The notes below the pieces were generated by a model. The model saw only the letters and a list, made by a program, of their open reading frames with translations. It had not been told where the DNA came from and searched no databases. This document shows positions 35,501-50,500 of a stretch of 64,000 nt of DNA, piece by piece. This DNA comes from Nilaparvata lugens (lineage: Eukaryota; Arthropoda; Insecta; Hemiptera; Delphacidae): contig NC_052507.1 of assembly GCF_014356525.2 (NCBI RefSeq), forward strand, positions 54,748,347 through 54,812,346, read 5' to 3'. Each line of letters starts with the position of its first letter. The stretch's first letter is position 1. A program made the position numbers and the translations under genes.

Positions 35501-38500
35501 ATTGAGGCAGTTTTCTTAGCATTTGGTACTGTGTGGAGAATAGAATGTCATATGTGATGAATCTTCATGGAAATAACAAAAATTTACAAGAAAAATATCT
35601 TGAATTCAAACACCTACTTTTTTATCATACCTGAGCGCATTTATAATACTATCATCTGGATTTCTAATTGAATCTACCTCATAAACTACAAGAAACAAAA
35701 TATCTCTATCAGTACGTTCTAAATTTTCTCAAACACAAATAATTCAAAAATTGAGTTAAAAACCAACCTTTTTTATTCTGAGTATAATAATATGCGGCGA
35801 CACACGCATACGTATGGAAAGCACCATTTCGATCACTATAGTCGTCTGTAACCGTTATTCTAAGCAGCAAAAATAGCATCCAACTAGTACGTCTGTACAT
35901 TTAGAACTGAAACCTAGCGCAACGTGCCACCAAGGGTAACTGTAACTGCTACAAGTAGCCGTTACTCATCAGGAACAGCGACAAAGTAACAGTTACTGAT
36001 GGTTCCACCATAAGAACGTTCAGAAAATAGGGTATCAAATAAAGAAAGAACTCATTTTTAGTAACTGTTATTGAGCAAAAGTAGCAGTTCAACCCAAATG
36101 GAAATCAATGAAAACAACAGACGTAAATGGGAAGTCCTAGAAATGCAGAACAGATTCAGAGGTCTGAACTCTACAGGTGGAAGAAGACGAAGGAGAAGAA
36201 GAAAGTCGAAAGTGGAAGAGAGAAAGAAGGTGAAAAAAAGAGAACAGAGTGTCAGGTAGGGAGAAGATTTCATTAGTTTACTCGAGCTGCAAATAATTCA
36301 ATTTGCAAAAACTTGGAGAAACCAAGCTAAGACGTTTGCTGTCGATAATTTCAAGATTTTCTATGCTTTTTCGCAAGTGTTACAACTCTGTCATGATATT
36401 ATGTAAGCTTTGAAAAGAAAGCAAACTCCTTGATTGTTCAATTATTATAGAATTTGAGTATTACTAAAAATCTGAGCTCATTCGACTCTCAAATACGATA
36501 ATGATAATAATGGAAATAGATAAGCAACTATGCTATTCAAATTGGATAACTTGACACAATTAATCATGATACTTATTATTCTTTAACCATGAAAAATAAA
36601 ATTATAAGTCATAATAGTTATTTTGAGAAATGGTAGACTGGTTACCTTCACCTATCAATCTTGTTAGACATAATTCTGAATCACTGTTAAATAATACATC
36701 AGAGACCGCAAAGAATGACCGAAACAAAATAATATTCTATATATTATATAGAATATACTTGATGAGATTTATGTTAGAAATAAAAGCAAAATGCAATGTT
36801 ACTGAAGAGAAAGTCTGAAGGAGAAATGAGGAGATGAAAGCGTGAAAGAGGGAACACAAGAGGAGGAAGTAAGAAACCAGTTCCAGGATGGAAAAACGAA
36901 CATGGTGATGAAGGGAAAGTGAAGAATAGAAAAAATATATTATTATGACAAAAGATAAGAAACCGAAAATAGTTTCTAGTTATTTTAATATCTACCATCA
37001 ATATCACCTACACAAACAGAATAAAAAAATTGAAGCGTTGAAATTGAAAAAATTCAAGATATCTTTCGCTGAAGGTGATATCCACATGAACCCAAGGCTT
37101 GTGTGTAGATTAGGGGACGGCTGGTGATGAAGATAAGAGATGAATAGATTTAGTTTCAGGCGTTTTCAAACCTCTGAAACCTCAAAAATAAGCTTTGAAG
37201 AATTCGTAAATGAGAAAAACTTGAAAAGGCCAATGACAAGAGGCATATGGAAAGGACAGGACAAGACAGGTTTTCAAAATTCTGAGACCTCATAAATAAG
37301 TTTTGAAGAATTCATGTATGAGAAAAACTTGAAAAGACCAATGACCAAAGCCAAGAGGCATATGGAAAGGACAGTTGCAAGTTGCAAGAGTGTTGTATGC
37401 CTCACACTGTTAGGGCCTCTCTGTATTCACATGTAGCCGTCATGTGAGGGAAGCATGTGCCATATATGTCACACTCAATCTCGGAGTGATTTCGCCAATC
37501 GATATCTAGCATTGGGTAACACACACATGGCACTGGCCGGCTGTCTCACCAATTATATTCACTTGTCTACAGCTTACATAACATTGTTTGTTATTGAAAT
37601 CCATTAAATTTACTTGCATATTTTACATAAACAAAGCATTTCTGATACAATAATTTAAGAGCAGCGTACATTTCACCATACAAGTGGATAGTTTAATTGA
37701 CTTGAGCTAGTGGACATGGATTAACGACTTTTCTTGCAGAGCATAACACCCACGTGAGCCTTGGGCTCGTGCGTGGTTGATAGGAGGAATGAAGAGATTT
37801 GAATGGATTTAAAGATTAAGGTGAGTTCTGAACCACACTTCCAAACGCAGACCCGTGAGAACTTAGCTAATGTAAGCATTGAGCACCTGAATTTCTGACT
37901 ACTTGCTTGTGGAAGTAAGATTCCTGTGTTATCAGGGATTTCATAACTATTTTTAGAAAAAGATTTGATAGATATTTTTGAAAAGAGAGACATAGACAGG
38001 CGACAGCTATTACAAACCAACTCTTTTATCCTCATTCTCATAACTAATTTTCTAATCTTACTAGATATATATAAACCAACCAAGAGAAGCATTTTAAAAT
38101 ACAACAAAGACTGAAAAAGATTATATCTGTCTTGAGGCAAGGTCAAGAAATAGTATATTTCCTAGAGCAGAAAATGAGATTTTTCCGGCTCGAAATCGGT
38201 TTTCAAATCCGAGGCCGTAGGCCGAGGACTAGAAAAGATTGAGAGCCGGAAAAACATTTTTGCCCGTGATGCGAACGCTATTTTTCGCCACACACAAAAA
38301 TAAACTATATATATGAGAATTAGTTGTTTACTAAGCACTTCCGAAAGCAGAAGTGGAAGGTGATAGCTCTAGCAAATCTGAGGTAATATGAATATCAGGA
38401 AATTGTCCAAGTATTTTTATTTTTTATTCTGATTTGTCTAAATAACCTAAAAGATGATGTTCAATTATGTGGGAGGTTGACTTTATACTTTTTTATTCTT

Positions 38501-41500
38501 TCAAATGACAATAAGATGATATTATTATAAATGTTTTAATTATTGAATAATGAACACAAATAATGAAACGTTTTTTGATCAGCTGTTTTTTGATCACCTT
38601 TCTTAGTTCCATGTTAGCGGCTGGAAAGGGTACTCTTTCCGGCCTAGGCCGGAAAGAAACCTGTTCTGACGTCAGACGAGAGTCGTCTGCAATGTCTTTC
38701 AGATCTACGTAGGGACTGAAAAACAGCTGCTTTCTGTGCAGTGTGGCGAAAAATGTTTAATGAGCTAATTACAAATATAGTACCGTACTTGTTATTTATT
38801 TTCAAATTATTTATTTATTACAGAAAAAAGAAGACTACAGGCATTAAGCCCAAAACAGTCTTCACTACTATTTACTATCGTATTAAGCAAGTTACTAGAA
38901 GAAATAAAAATAAGAGAATACAGTACATGCAATTTACAAATACATAAGAAAGTTGATAAGTATGAGGAAAGCATAAGTAATTGAAAAGTAATCTAAGTAT
39001 AAGTAATAAATAGAGAATGAAGATGATAAGTTATAAGAAGAATACAATTGAGCATAGAAAAAGGTCAAGGGGAAAAATGTGCCACTGTGGAAAGAAGATT
39101 GATGGAAGCAGAGAAGAAAAGAGAAAACAACAAATAAGATTTACGGACATCATATTAATTGAACTCATTCTGAAACTTAATTCAATGAGGAATAGCCTAA
39201 ATAATGCGCCTTCTAACCTCACTAACAGGGTCATGCACATCAACACCTTCACAAACGCTATTGAATAGCCTCAGAACTCTATTAAGTGGAGAGCAGAAGT
39301 TATGAAGGGTCCTTGACCTTGGTACATGAAAGTCTCCTAACTCTTCTGACATTGAACGTGTGTACCTGGAAACCAATCCTAGAGAGGAGAGCGGGTCAAT
39401 TAATGCAATTTTTCAAAAGTGACACCACAAACATCAATGAAAACCTGTCACGTCTAGCCCTTAAAGAGTCCATATTGGAAAGGGATCTCAAACGTCCAGA
39501 AGGGAAACCCAGGGGAGAGGCTCTTCTAATTGCATATAAAATAGGAAGCGAAGAAGCTTATTCTGTACGTGTTCGACTCTTAATGTATCCTGATGAGTAG
39601 AGGCACTCCAGACAAAGAGGATTCCAGGATAGGCAAGATTTTATTATCATATCCATCACTCTTAGTGATTATTACTCCTTTTGAACCTTTCTTTTTACCC
39701 GACTTATTTTGCAACTTGATTAATTTCTATTCTGTTAATATTATTAAATATTGAAGTGATAAACATAACCTATCTTTGGACTATTTCTATGAAAATTCGG
39801 TAAAGGAACAATTTTAGGCTATAAGCCTTGTTGCTTTTGCAATCACTCAATGAATTATGAATGTTATTGTATCTATGAATTTATGAATAAATATAAATAA
39901 ATAAAACACAATGATTGGTTAATTTGCTGAACTCATCCCATTGTATAATACAATTTAACATTAGATCAATCCATAGTTTTGGAAGGAAGGATCTTTGTCT
40001 TAGAACCCCAATACACAGTTATATTTATGTAGTATCGTAATATTATAAAGCCGCATCGATTTTGAGCGTGATGCCCACATGAGGTCCAGCATTAAGCGTG
40101 TGTAATGAGACATCTTCATCTATATTAAACTAGCCGTCAGGCTCGCTTCGCTTGCCAAAAATGAGGGCTCCGCCCCCTGGACCCCCGACTGGATCGTCCA
40201 AAAATGAGATCAACGGGCTCGCCTCGATCGCCTACATTTTTCATTTGAGTATGCTTCATTCCATCAGAAAATGAAAGTACTGAGAAAACACAGAAAAGCT
40301 GAGAAAAACGCTGATTTTGGGCGTATCTTTGATGAAATATTAAAGTCACCTCATCACAACATTTTCAGACCCTAGCTAAACCTCTGTACCAAATTTGAAC
40401 ATTTTCTGTCTATTACTTGATGAAAGAACTGAGAAAACGCAAAAAACCGCTAATTTTGGGCGTATCTTTTGCGTTATTTCAAATTCCTTCTAGCACAACA
40501 TTATTACACCCCAGCTGAGCTTCTGTAGTAAATTTGAACATTTTCTGTTCATTTGTTCTCGATAAAGCTGAGAAAGCACAAAAAATCGCTGGAAAAACGC
40601 AGATTTTGGGCGTATCTTTGAAGTTATTGCAAATCCTATCATATTAAGCGAGCAATTTCTGTATTTATATATCTGGTTATTTTATATCTGGCTATTTTTA
40701 TATCTGGTTATTTATGTTTAACGGATCTCGAAAACGGCTCTAACGATTTTCACGAAATTTGGAATATAGTAGGTTTATGATATAAAGATTCGATTGCTCT
40801 CATCCTTGAGAAAACTCGCTAAACGACATTAAAAGGATAATTCATCCTTGGCTGAAACAGCTGTGGATAGTAAAAAAGTGAGTATGTGAAAAATCAAAAT
40901 ATTGCATCCCCGAAATTCATAAGATGACGTATAGCCAGCTGTGAAATATAAACACGATCATTTTAGAGAGTTGTGTTATGTTTATCAATAAATAAAAATA
41001 ACGAGCGAAGCTCGGTGCCCCGATATTTCCTTCTAACACAACATTATTACACCCTAGCTTAGCTTCTGTACTAAATTTGAACAATTTCTGTTTATTTGTT
41101 CTCGATAAATCTGAGAAAAAGCAAAAAAAAACGCTTATTTTTGGACGTATCTTCGACGTTATTGCAAATTCCTTCTAACACAACATTATTACACCCTAGC
41201 TTAGCTTCTGTACTAAATTTCAACATTTTCTGATCATTTGTTCTCGATAAAGCTGAGAAAACGCTAGAAAACGCTGGAAAACGCAGATTTTTGGCGTATC
41301 TTTAGAAATTTTTCCAAATCCTTTCTTAGTGCGCCTCTAAAGGGCCAACTGAACATACCTATCAAATTTGAACGTTTTTGGTATGGTAGATTTTTAGTTC
41401 TGCGAGTGAGTGAGTGAGTGAGTCCGTCAGTCAGTCAGTGAGCGAGTGCCATTTCGCTTTTATATATTATATAGATAAAGATGATAATTTAAATACCTAG

Positions 41501-44500
41501 TCTGATTTATAACACTTTGAATCTGACTCCCACTCGTGAAAAAAATCCAGTAACTGACAATACTTTTTGTAAGAAGTATCTTGTAAACTTGTTCTATATT
41601 TGTGTTTATATTTTGTATGAATTTTTAATGAATAAATTTAATTTGATTTTATTTTGATTGATGCTGCTGCTGCTGCTGATGATGGTGATGAGATGAGTGG
41701 ACCAGCTTTAGGTGGGTTCCGAACCACCTGGAAACGATCCTCAAACTCATAAATTATAAGTAGAGAAGTATGAATCTCAACTAATCCAAGTGATCGCTCA
41801 TCAGCGCGACTACGGAGCCAAATTAGCTTGGTTAATTATTGATTGAAGTTGATTTGAAGTAGGACTTGGTAATAACAATATGACGAAAGGAATTTACTCT
41901 GATCAAGTATGATTCATGTGACGTTCATGAATTTCTGAAGACCTGATTCCCAATGAATTTCTGCTCAGTTGGGCAGAAAAACAATTCTCGCAGTTCCTCT
42001 TATTGGAGAGTACAAACATTTACATTTTGCCAATGCTGAATGCTGAATACACCCATAGTAATACACTTGAACTAGAACTTTGTTCGGTCTTAGGGCCCCC
42101 CCATTACACCAGTATAGTTTTAATAAGTTTTGCGAGATATCTTGTTCCGTTAATTTATTATATATTATAGAGTTATCGATCAGATTCTGCACGATATGCG
42201 GACAAATCTATGCTAGTAAATCTATGCGTATATATTGAGAAAAAATCTTATAAGGAATAGAACTTGACGCCTTTAGCCGTTTTCACACTTACCGATTGTC
42301 GGCCGACACTCCAAATTGTCCTCCTATTGGCTCAACAGCTGATTTTCAGCCAATCAGAGGACAATTTCGAGTGTCGGCCGACAATAGGAAAGTGTGAAAA
42401 CGACCAAAGGTGAAGTTGAATTTCGCATTGGGGTTTTTACTTTCCTTGACCTGAATTATTCTCGTTTAAGGTGCATTTTCGTTTATGCGTAAACTTCTGC
42501 AGTCGACGACGACAAGCATTGTTTACATTCATATTGTCCAAATTTCAAGTGTGCTAAAACAGCTGATCAAATAACCTTTCATTATTTTTGCTTATTATTC
42601 AAAACATTTCTAATAATATCAACATATTGCCATTTAAAAGTATAAACTCAACCTCCCCATTAAAGCATAATTGAACATAATCTTTTAGGTTAATTGGACA
42701 AATTGAAATCTACCCAATCTGAGATCCTCACCCTGTCGTGGTCGACGACGGCATTTACGCACAAACGAAAACCCAGATTTAAGAATGAGGCTTGCAGTTC
42801 AATGAGCAAGGAAAGTTGTGTGAGTGTACCTACCACACCAGATTTTTTATCATTTGATTATATGCAAGTTCGTATATCTTGCAGTAATATAGTATCTTGA
42901 AATAATATTTTTTATCATTTGATTATATGCAAGTTCGTATATCTTGCACTTATTATTCCTAATCCGATCAGTAATTCGACGATTACTTGACGAAATACTT
43001 ATTTCGCTAGCCTTACAAAAATATGCAGGTGTAAGGGAACCCTAAGTTTTAATTCTAGGATAAGCCTCAACAGTTGAACAAATAAATAGATGAATAAATA
43101 AATGTTTGACAATAAATAAATGTACTCACAACAACGGTGCTGGCTATGCCGACTTCATGCTGCTTGTAATGAGAAAGAGGTGGGGATGAGGGCTGACTGG
43201 AGGGGAGGACAGAGGGCTTCGAGGAGCGGTCGTACTTGGGAGGGGTGGGGGCCACTCGAGCCCCCCTACCACCCAACCCATCACCACCCCTCCCTGGCGT
43301 CAGCTCGTCGTCTGTCAACTGGGGGCAACACACAACAACAACTAAATTTATGACATTTTCAACACTGTTATCACATCAGATTATAGTGAGATTCCCGTTT
43401 CAAAGTCAGAGGATTTCATAGAAAAGCATTGTTGTCACATTTCTTTGACCATCGCCTTCTATAATGGATAGTAAGTTGTGACTCAAGTCATACCAGTATC
43501 TGATCTACTATTAGTTTTCAGATGGAGATTACTGAGATATTGCAATTATTCAAATGCTAATAGATTAATAATAATTATTAAAGGAAAATCCATGTCATTC
43601 CCGGGCTGTCAAATAATTTTTGAATAGTAGCGCTCATCGAATTTCCATCTAGCTGTTTACCCTGTTTTCAATATTTTTGCAGTAGCAGAAGTCTTCGGGA
43701 TGATTTAGAGCATTTAATTTGGCTCATCTATTTCACTATCCATTAGGAACTGCAATTAATAATCTATTTTGAACTATTTTCAACGACACTACAGGCTATT
43801 TTTGAATATTATATATTAAAACTAGTACTCACATGTGGAGCGCTTTCGGATTTTTTAAATCCATTATCAACACTGTGTTGAGTGTTAAATTAGACTGTAG
43901 TGTGGTTGCAAATAGTTCAAAACGGATTTAATTTTGATTTTCGTTTAGAGATAATTACTGATATTAGTTGTTTATTCTTGTTAATAGTGATCAATTCCAT
44001 CTCATAATAAATTTTAATCATAAAAATATAGCCTACACATTTAATAAACAATATAATTTGATAAACATTTTTATAATCAAGATAAAATATTCTGGTCGCT
44101 CACTAAACATCTACGAAAATATGGGAACAGTACAGACTTGAAAAAGGATGGAGTTATCTCCTTTGTCTAATAACAAACAGGGATAGCAAACCAATGTTTA
44201 CCTGATTATTCTGACTTTGAAACGTGGATACCACTACAGACTCCTTCATTCATGTAGATTACAAAATGATATAATAGAATAGAATGACTTATCTGTATGA
44301 TAATTCATTCCATTTATGATTGTATATTATCAGAAAAAGAGAATGAATTCAATTTAACATTCACAAATCATAATAAACATACAATATTATCTTATCAGGA
44401 ATGATAATATTAGAATTCTATGTCATATAGGCAATATAATGCTTAGTTGAATCATAGATAAAGTGTATAATTATTATTTCATTGTTAAACTAAGCGGGAT

Positions 44501-47500
44501 CAATAAGATATTGTAATGCGAGTTTCTGCGAGGATACGATCAGCTAATTCAATATTGTTGATCCATGTAAAATGACGTTAATCCTAGGGCCGTCTTTATA
44601 AACGATTTTAAAAAGCTCTATAATGAATATTAAAAGCTTCTTCGCCCCAAATAAATAATTAAAACTAATAAAAACGAAGAAATGGAAGAAATGGAAAAAA
44701 ACGGAAGAAAAATGGAAGAAAACGAAGAAATGGTGACAAAATTTAAATGTGTTGATTCATTATGGAGACTTATCACAACATCACTCACAATATAACTATA
44801 ATGATAAATAATGAGAAAAGTTTGAAATTGGACTCACTTTTGAAATGTTGGGAAACGAGGATGACCTTTTCATGCTCGAAGTACTAGAGCTGCTATCCGA
44901 TTTTAAAGGCTCGAAACTTGTTTCTGAAAAAAATCAAGTGATGACTGGTAATCAATCGATAATTTGTTCATTTCACACAATAATAACACATGCGAAAATA
45001 AAATACAGATGAGAAACCAATAAACAACGTAGGAAAAAGAAACTGAACATCACAATGTTTACTGATTCCAGATTCCACAGAATGTTGACAGATTCCTGAA
45101 TACAACAAATAGTTTCAAAGAAAGAGACTAAACATCAAAATTTGATTTTCGTTATGGTTTTTATTGGATTGAACAGGTAATGAAGGATTCAATAAGTAAC
45201 TCAAATTGGAAGAAGAGGAACGTACAATAATCTCAAATCAACTTTGAATTGGACGTTTTGGTCTACTGGAATCATCCTATGATAGTAGCTACTCAGGCAA
45301 AAATTCAAAGTTTTCACACCTAGAACATTGGCATCTTCATAAAAGTTATGAGTTAGGCCTACTATTGAAGTTGATTCAATTAGCATTCTGTATTGATGTG
45401 GACGTTATATAGTTGTACATTTCCTTATTGAATAGTTACAACTTATCTGAAATAGTTCAAAAATCTAGAAATAGTAAAACTCATTTGTTGAGAATTTGCG
45501 AAGCTAGTTCCAGTTACTAACCAATCTCTATTAAGCTCAGTTACAATAATTTGATAATGCTTAAAAATGTAGCTGAACTCACCCGAGCTATTTTTATTCC
45601 ATTCATCGATCGAACTGAAACAAAAAATGAAAATCCAAGATTAAGAGAGAATTGGAGCAAATAACAACAACAAAAATTACAAAACAAATGAGATCCGAAA
45701 AATGTACTTGTGATACATGATGTACATTATTACAAGTATCAACATTTTACAAATTCAACAATTCAATGAAATGAATGTATACAACAGCTAAATTATTTCT
45801 TTTGAAGAAGACTGAATAGGTTGGTAACTATAAACAAAACTAAACAAAAAAAATCAATATTTCCTGAAAGATTTAGAGAAATTTTAACACGTTTATTGGA
45901 CTGAAAATGCATCCAAAAATGTAAAAATTGTATTTGTCCATGAACCGCTAGAATATGACTGAGTCATACAAAATTACGGTCAAAAGTACATTATAATTCA
46001 CATTACAAAAATGAACGAGAACATAATTATTAGAGAGGTATTTCAATGAGAACGAAGGATTAACAAATGGAACCAAAGGATAAATAAATTAAAATAAATA
46101 AGTAAAATTTTATTGTCATTCAACTGATCATACTGAGCCACCCTATCAGAGTATGAAATTATTCTTATGGCCTTCTTTTGAAGCAGCAATATATTCTGGA
46201 CAAGTGCGCTGTTACCCCATAGCAAAAGTTCATAGGATAAAGTGCTCTGGAAAAAGGCAAAATTGGCTGACCTTACATACGACTCTGGAACATAGCTTAT
46301 CAAATTTCTTAATAAATATATGACTCTGGAAAATTCTGTACTAACATATTCAATATGTGCCTCTCATGACAATTTACTATCATGACACCCAGAAACTTTA
46401 CACTACCCAAACTACTCTCTGCAGGTACATTTCTCAGAGTGAATACATTTTGTTGAGTTTTACTCTCATTGAGTAAAAATCCGTTTGCTCGAAAACAAAT
46501 CGAAGCACGATAGGTACCAATCAAGACTCAGATGCCCATTAAGAACGTTCGATAAATGAAAAATATGTTTTCGCCCCACTTGGATGTAATGAGCTGGTGG
46601 TTTTCGTGCATCATATGGAGGCCGAAAGTGATTGTTTTCTGACCAGGCCGGTAAAATTTTTACGGCCCTAGGGCTGTAAAATAACCTTGAAGTCAGCTGA
46701 TTCTGATTTGAATGTGAACGTGTTTACAAAATAGTTTATGAAACGGAATCAGTTTATGCTTCTAGAATTAAATAAAGTATTTTGCAATAAGATTCTACAA
46801 TTTTATTTGGATGAATGAAATACAAATAACATACATATATTATAAACTATTCAAATTCGATTATCAGAGTAGGATAGAACTTCTAACCTAAACTTCCACA
46901 GTCGACGACAACAAGCATTGTTAACGTTGACATTCATATTGGCCAAATTTCAAGTGTGCTAAAACAGCTGATCAAAAAACTTTTTATTATTTGTGTTTAT
47001 TATTCAAGAATCAAAATATTTATAATAATATCATCTTATTGTCACTTGGAAGAATAAAAAAGTATAAACTCAACATCCCACATTAAAACATAATTGAACA
47101 TAATCTTTTAGGTTATTTAGACAAATCAGAATGAAAAATTAAAATACTTGGACAATTTCCTGATATTCAGATTTGCTAGAGCTATGACTTTCAGTTTTGC
47201 TTTCGGAAGTGGCTAATAAACAATAATTATTCTCATATTTAAATATTGTTTTATTTTTATGTGTGGCGAAAAATAGCGTTCGCACCACGGGCAAAAATGT
47301 GATTCCGGCTCTCAATCTTTTCTAGTCCTCGGCCTACGGCCTCGGACTTGAAAACCGATTTCGAGCCGGAAAAGTCTCATTTTCGGCCCTAGGTGCGAAA
47401 TATACTATTACATACAGCCCAAGAATATATTACAAATATACCAAATTAAGGTAAAAAGTAATCAAGGTTTTTTCTGGACATAAAAAATTCTAAAATAGAA

Positions 47501-50500
47501 CCTAAATGGAAGGATACAGAAAAAGGAAACAGGAGAAAGGATTGGAAGTAATCACTTACAGCAAGTTAGCACACATGTAATGGAATTTGTTCATGATTCC
47601 TGGAAAATCAAAATAGCTTGCAGATCTGTTAGGATGGGTTAAGGGAGACTTGGGTGAGGAATGCCTGAAAAACACAATTTGTCATGAAATTAAATTCAGA
47701 TGTAATTTGAAATTGCTACTTTCATGATAAACAATTCTAATTTTTGAAAGCAATACGGTAATAAAATAATTTCATCATGTATCGGTATTATAATTATTTT
47801 ACTCTTTTGAGGTTGTACTATTAATGTTTATAATACTGTTGTGAACAATCTACAATTGGATTTAGATCACTTCAATGATATACGCCTAGATTTTAACGCA
47901 CTTTGCATTTATTAATCTTTCAAGAGGTCAAAAATCAATTGGTGAAAATAAAATAAATATATGAAAATCAAGTTTTCATTAAATGGTATACCGTGTTTCA
48001 TTGTATTACCAATATTAATCTTGAAAAGTTATCGATTTCAATGCTAAGAGGAATTTACACAGACAGTGACGTATCCAGGAAACCCCCCCCCTCCCAAGAT
48101 GGAACCTGATTTTTTTGTGGTTGGATCAGTCAAAAAATAGCATTTAATACCATATTTTCCTTATATTGTACTATGTAAGTTGAGAAATATAAGATAAGAG
48201 AGAAAAGCACTGCAATAGCAATGATAATAATAATGAGCTATTTTCTTATAGACAGTGAGTGGTCTAGTGCATAGGGACTAGATAGCAGAGATCTATTATT
48301 ATGAAGAAATTTAATATAGCTTATATTGCTCTGGTTGATTATTCAGTTTCATGCATATCCTTAAACCAAGCTCCTAGAGCTTTTCAGCTTCTTCTAGAGA
48401 TTACCCCCGAAAATTTCACAATTATGATGAACAGGAGTAGTTTCTATCGTGGAAAGGAGGGACACATCCCTCTAATATTAAAAAAATTCCCCCCCCCCAA
48501 ACAATGTAAGTTAGAATTCTCAAGTAAAAATAATGTAAATTTAAAAATAATAGTTAATCAAGTTAAAACTAAACCTATAAAGTAGTAGTTAACCTTGAAA
48601 TAGTGCTTTATTGGAGCTAAAATCTAAGTATGCTAACTTGTTATCAGAATAATAATGAGTAGGCCTTCTACAAAATCACTATTTTTTTAAACAATTGAAT
48701 GACTAATAAAATTCTGCTCCATTCCATTCTATTTGTTATTTAATCAAAAATCCATAGGCCTATGAAATTTTCAAGGGAAAATAGAAGTAATAAGTGATTA
48801 GTAAATAACTAATCACCAAAAAAACTTGAATAGAATGTTTATTTCAAGTGGAAATTGAATAAAATCGCACCAAATTCATTCATTTATTCTTTTTACAATG
48901 AAGCACAAATCGGGAGAGAAAAACTAAGAATAACTTGTACTATTTCTCTCCCAAATTTAGGTAAGTCCGAAATTAAAAAGTCCGAAATGAGGTTGTCTTC
49001 TGGATTTCCACAAAATTCTCAGTCCAAGAAAATTTATACAAACCATTCTTTTGAATTTAGATATTCCAAATATTAAAATAATAATAATTTATATCAATCA
49101 GTTATTTTTAAAATAGAGAATATTTACTTATTAGAGAAATTTTTAAACACGAACCGAAAAACAAACTTACTCCTAAAAGTACAGCTGAAAGTATATTTAC
49201 AAAATTTTCCGTGGGAGGACCCCCGGACCCATTTATTTCATACCCCCTACACCTTCCGGAGTCTCCCTCAAAGTTGAGGTGCTTTCTAATCCAATGTTAC
49301 GATCCCCCCCCCCGAATTTTTTTTTCTGGCTACGCCACTGTACACAGATAAATTAGGGTAAGTGTAATACAATATTAATGAACGATTTATAGGTCTACGT
49401 CCAATTTCGGTTTTTTAAAAAGCCAGAAGAATCTTATTATTTCAATATTTTCAACTGAATCCCTGTGTGTGGGCAATGGGAAAGTTGATGATGATGAGAA
49501 ATTGGTGGACCTACAGCTCAAGGTGGGTTCCAAGCCACTGAGAAGCTATTTATCGAATATAGAATTATTTTTCGTACCTTGGTTGAATCTGCTTCGGAAT
49601 CTGGTTTTTATCGCTGACAACATGTTGTGTTGTTTTTAGGACAGAAGGTTTGGTAGACCGATCGACAATTATGTTGTTGCTTTTCGTTGGTTTCAGCCCA
49701 TTTTCACTCTCAGGTTCAGTGTTCTCCTTGTCAGTTATCTGCGAAATAAATTATCCGGTCTCTGAATCATGTTTATACTAATTTTGTAATTTCCATCACT
49801 AAGATAATATTATAGAAGCAATTAATTTATAGCTTGAGTTTCTACTTGAAATATTCATCAAGAAATATTTTAAAGCAATATTCAATCAAGTTTAATATCA
49901 CAGTTTTAAAAATATTTAAATATATTCAATTCACAACAGATAGAATATCACTCTCACGGTCAGATAGTGAAGAGAAGTAAAAACCCGAAAATAGATTATA
50001 ATCGAAATTATAACCATAAATACGTTACTTCAATTTTAACTAGGTAGACAAATATTTGAATAAATATGTGCGACCAAATATCTGGAACCGCTACTTATTC
50101 ACTTCATATCCACTACATAAATAGGTGAGATGGGACCCTGAAGCCTATTGTGTATTATTATTTTGACAAAATTTAATAGGGTTATAATAATATAGTGTTG
50201 CACACTATAAATAGGAATCAGAAGCGAAATAAAATAATATTAATTCAGCTCTTATTGTAGGGGAGTCCCTGACAGGAGTACCACCTCACCTGATATTATG
50301 TTTGAGACGTCAATAGACCTCACGACAGTTGCACATCAGCCCGGACTGACACATCAACGTGCCTATCCGATAACACGGAAGTGACTTGGCTAAAAAAATT
50401 TGTTCATATTTTAAAAGAATTAAGCATTTAGAGTGAATACAGCATTTAGGTGTGATCACATTGAATGCGAATAAATGTGCAAGTGCAAGCTTGGTTATGC

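Noticed and set aside
36071..36259. Arg/Lys-rich 62-codon frame
   Set aside because: Product of a purine-rich low-complexity run; no splice-bounded exon or homologue.
39286..39600. 104-codon plus-strand reading frame
   Set aside because: The minus strand of the same bases reads as a LINE reverse transcriptase C-terminus, so the plus frame is a shadow.
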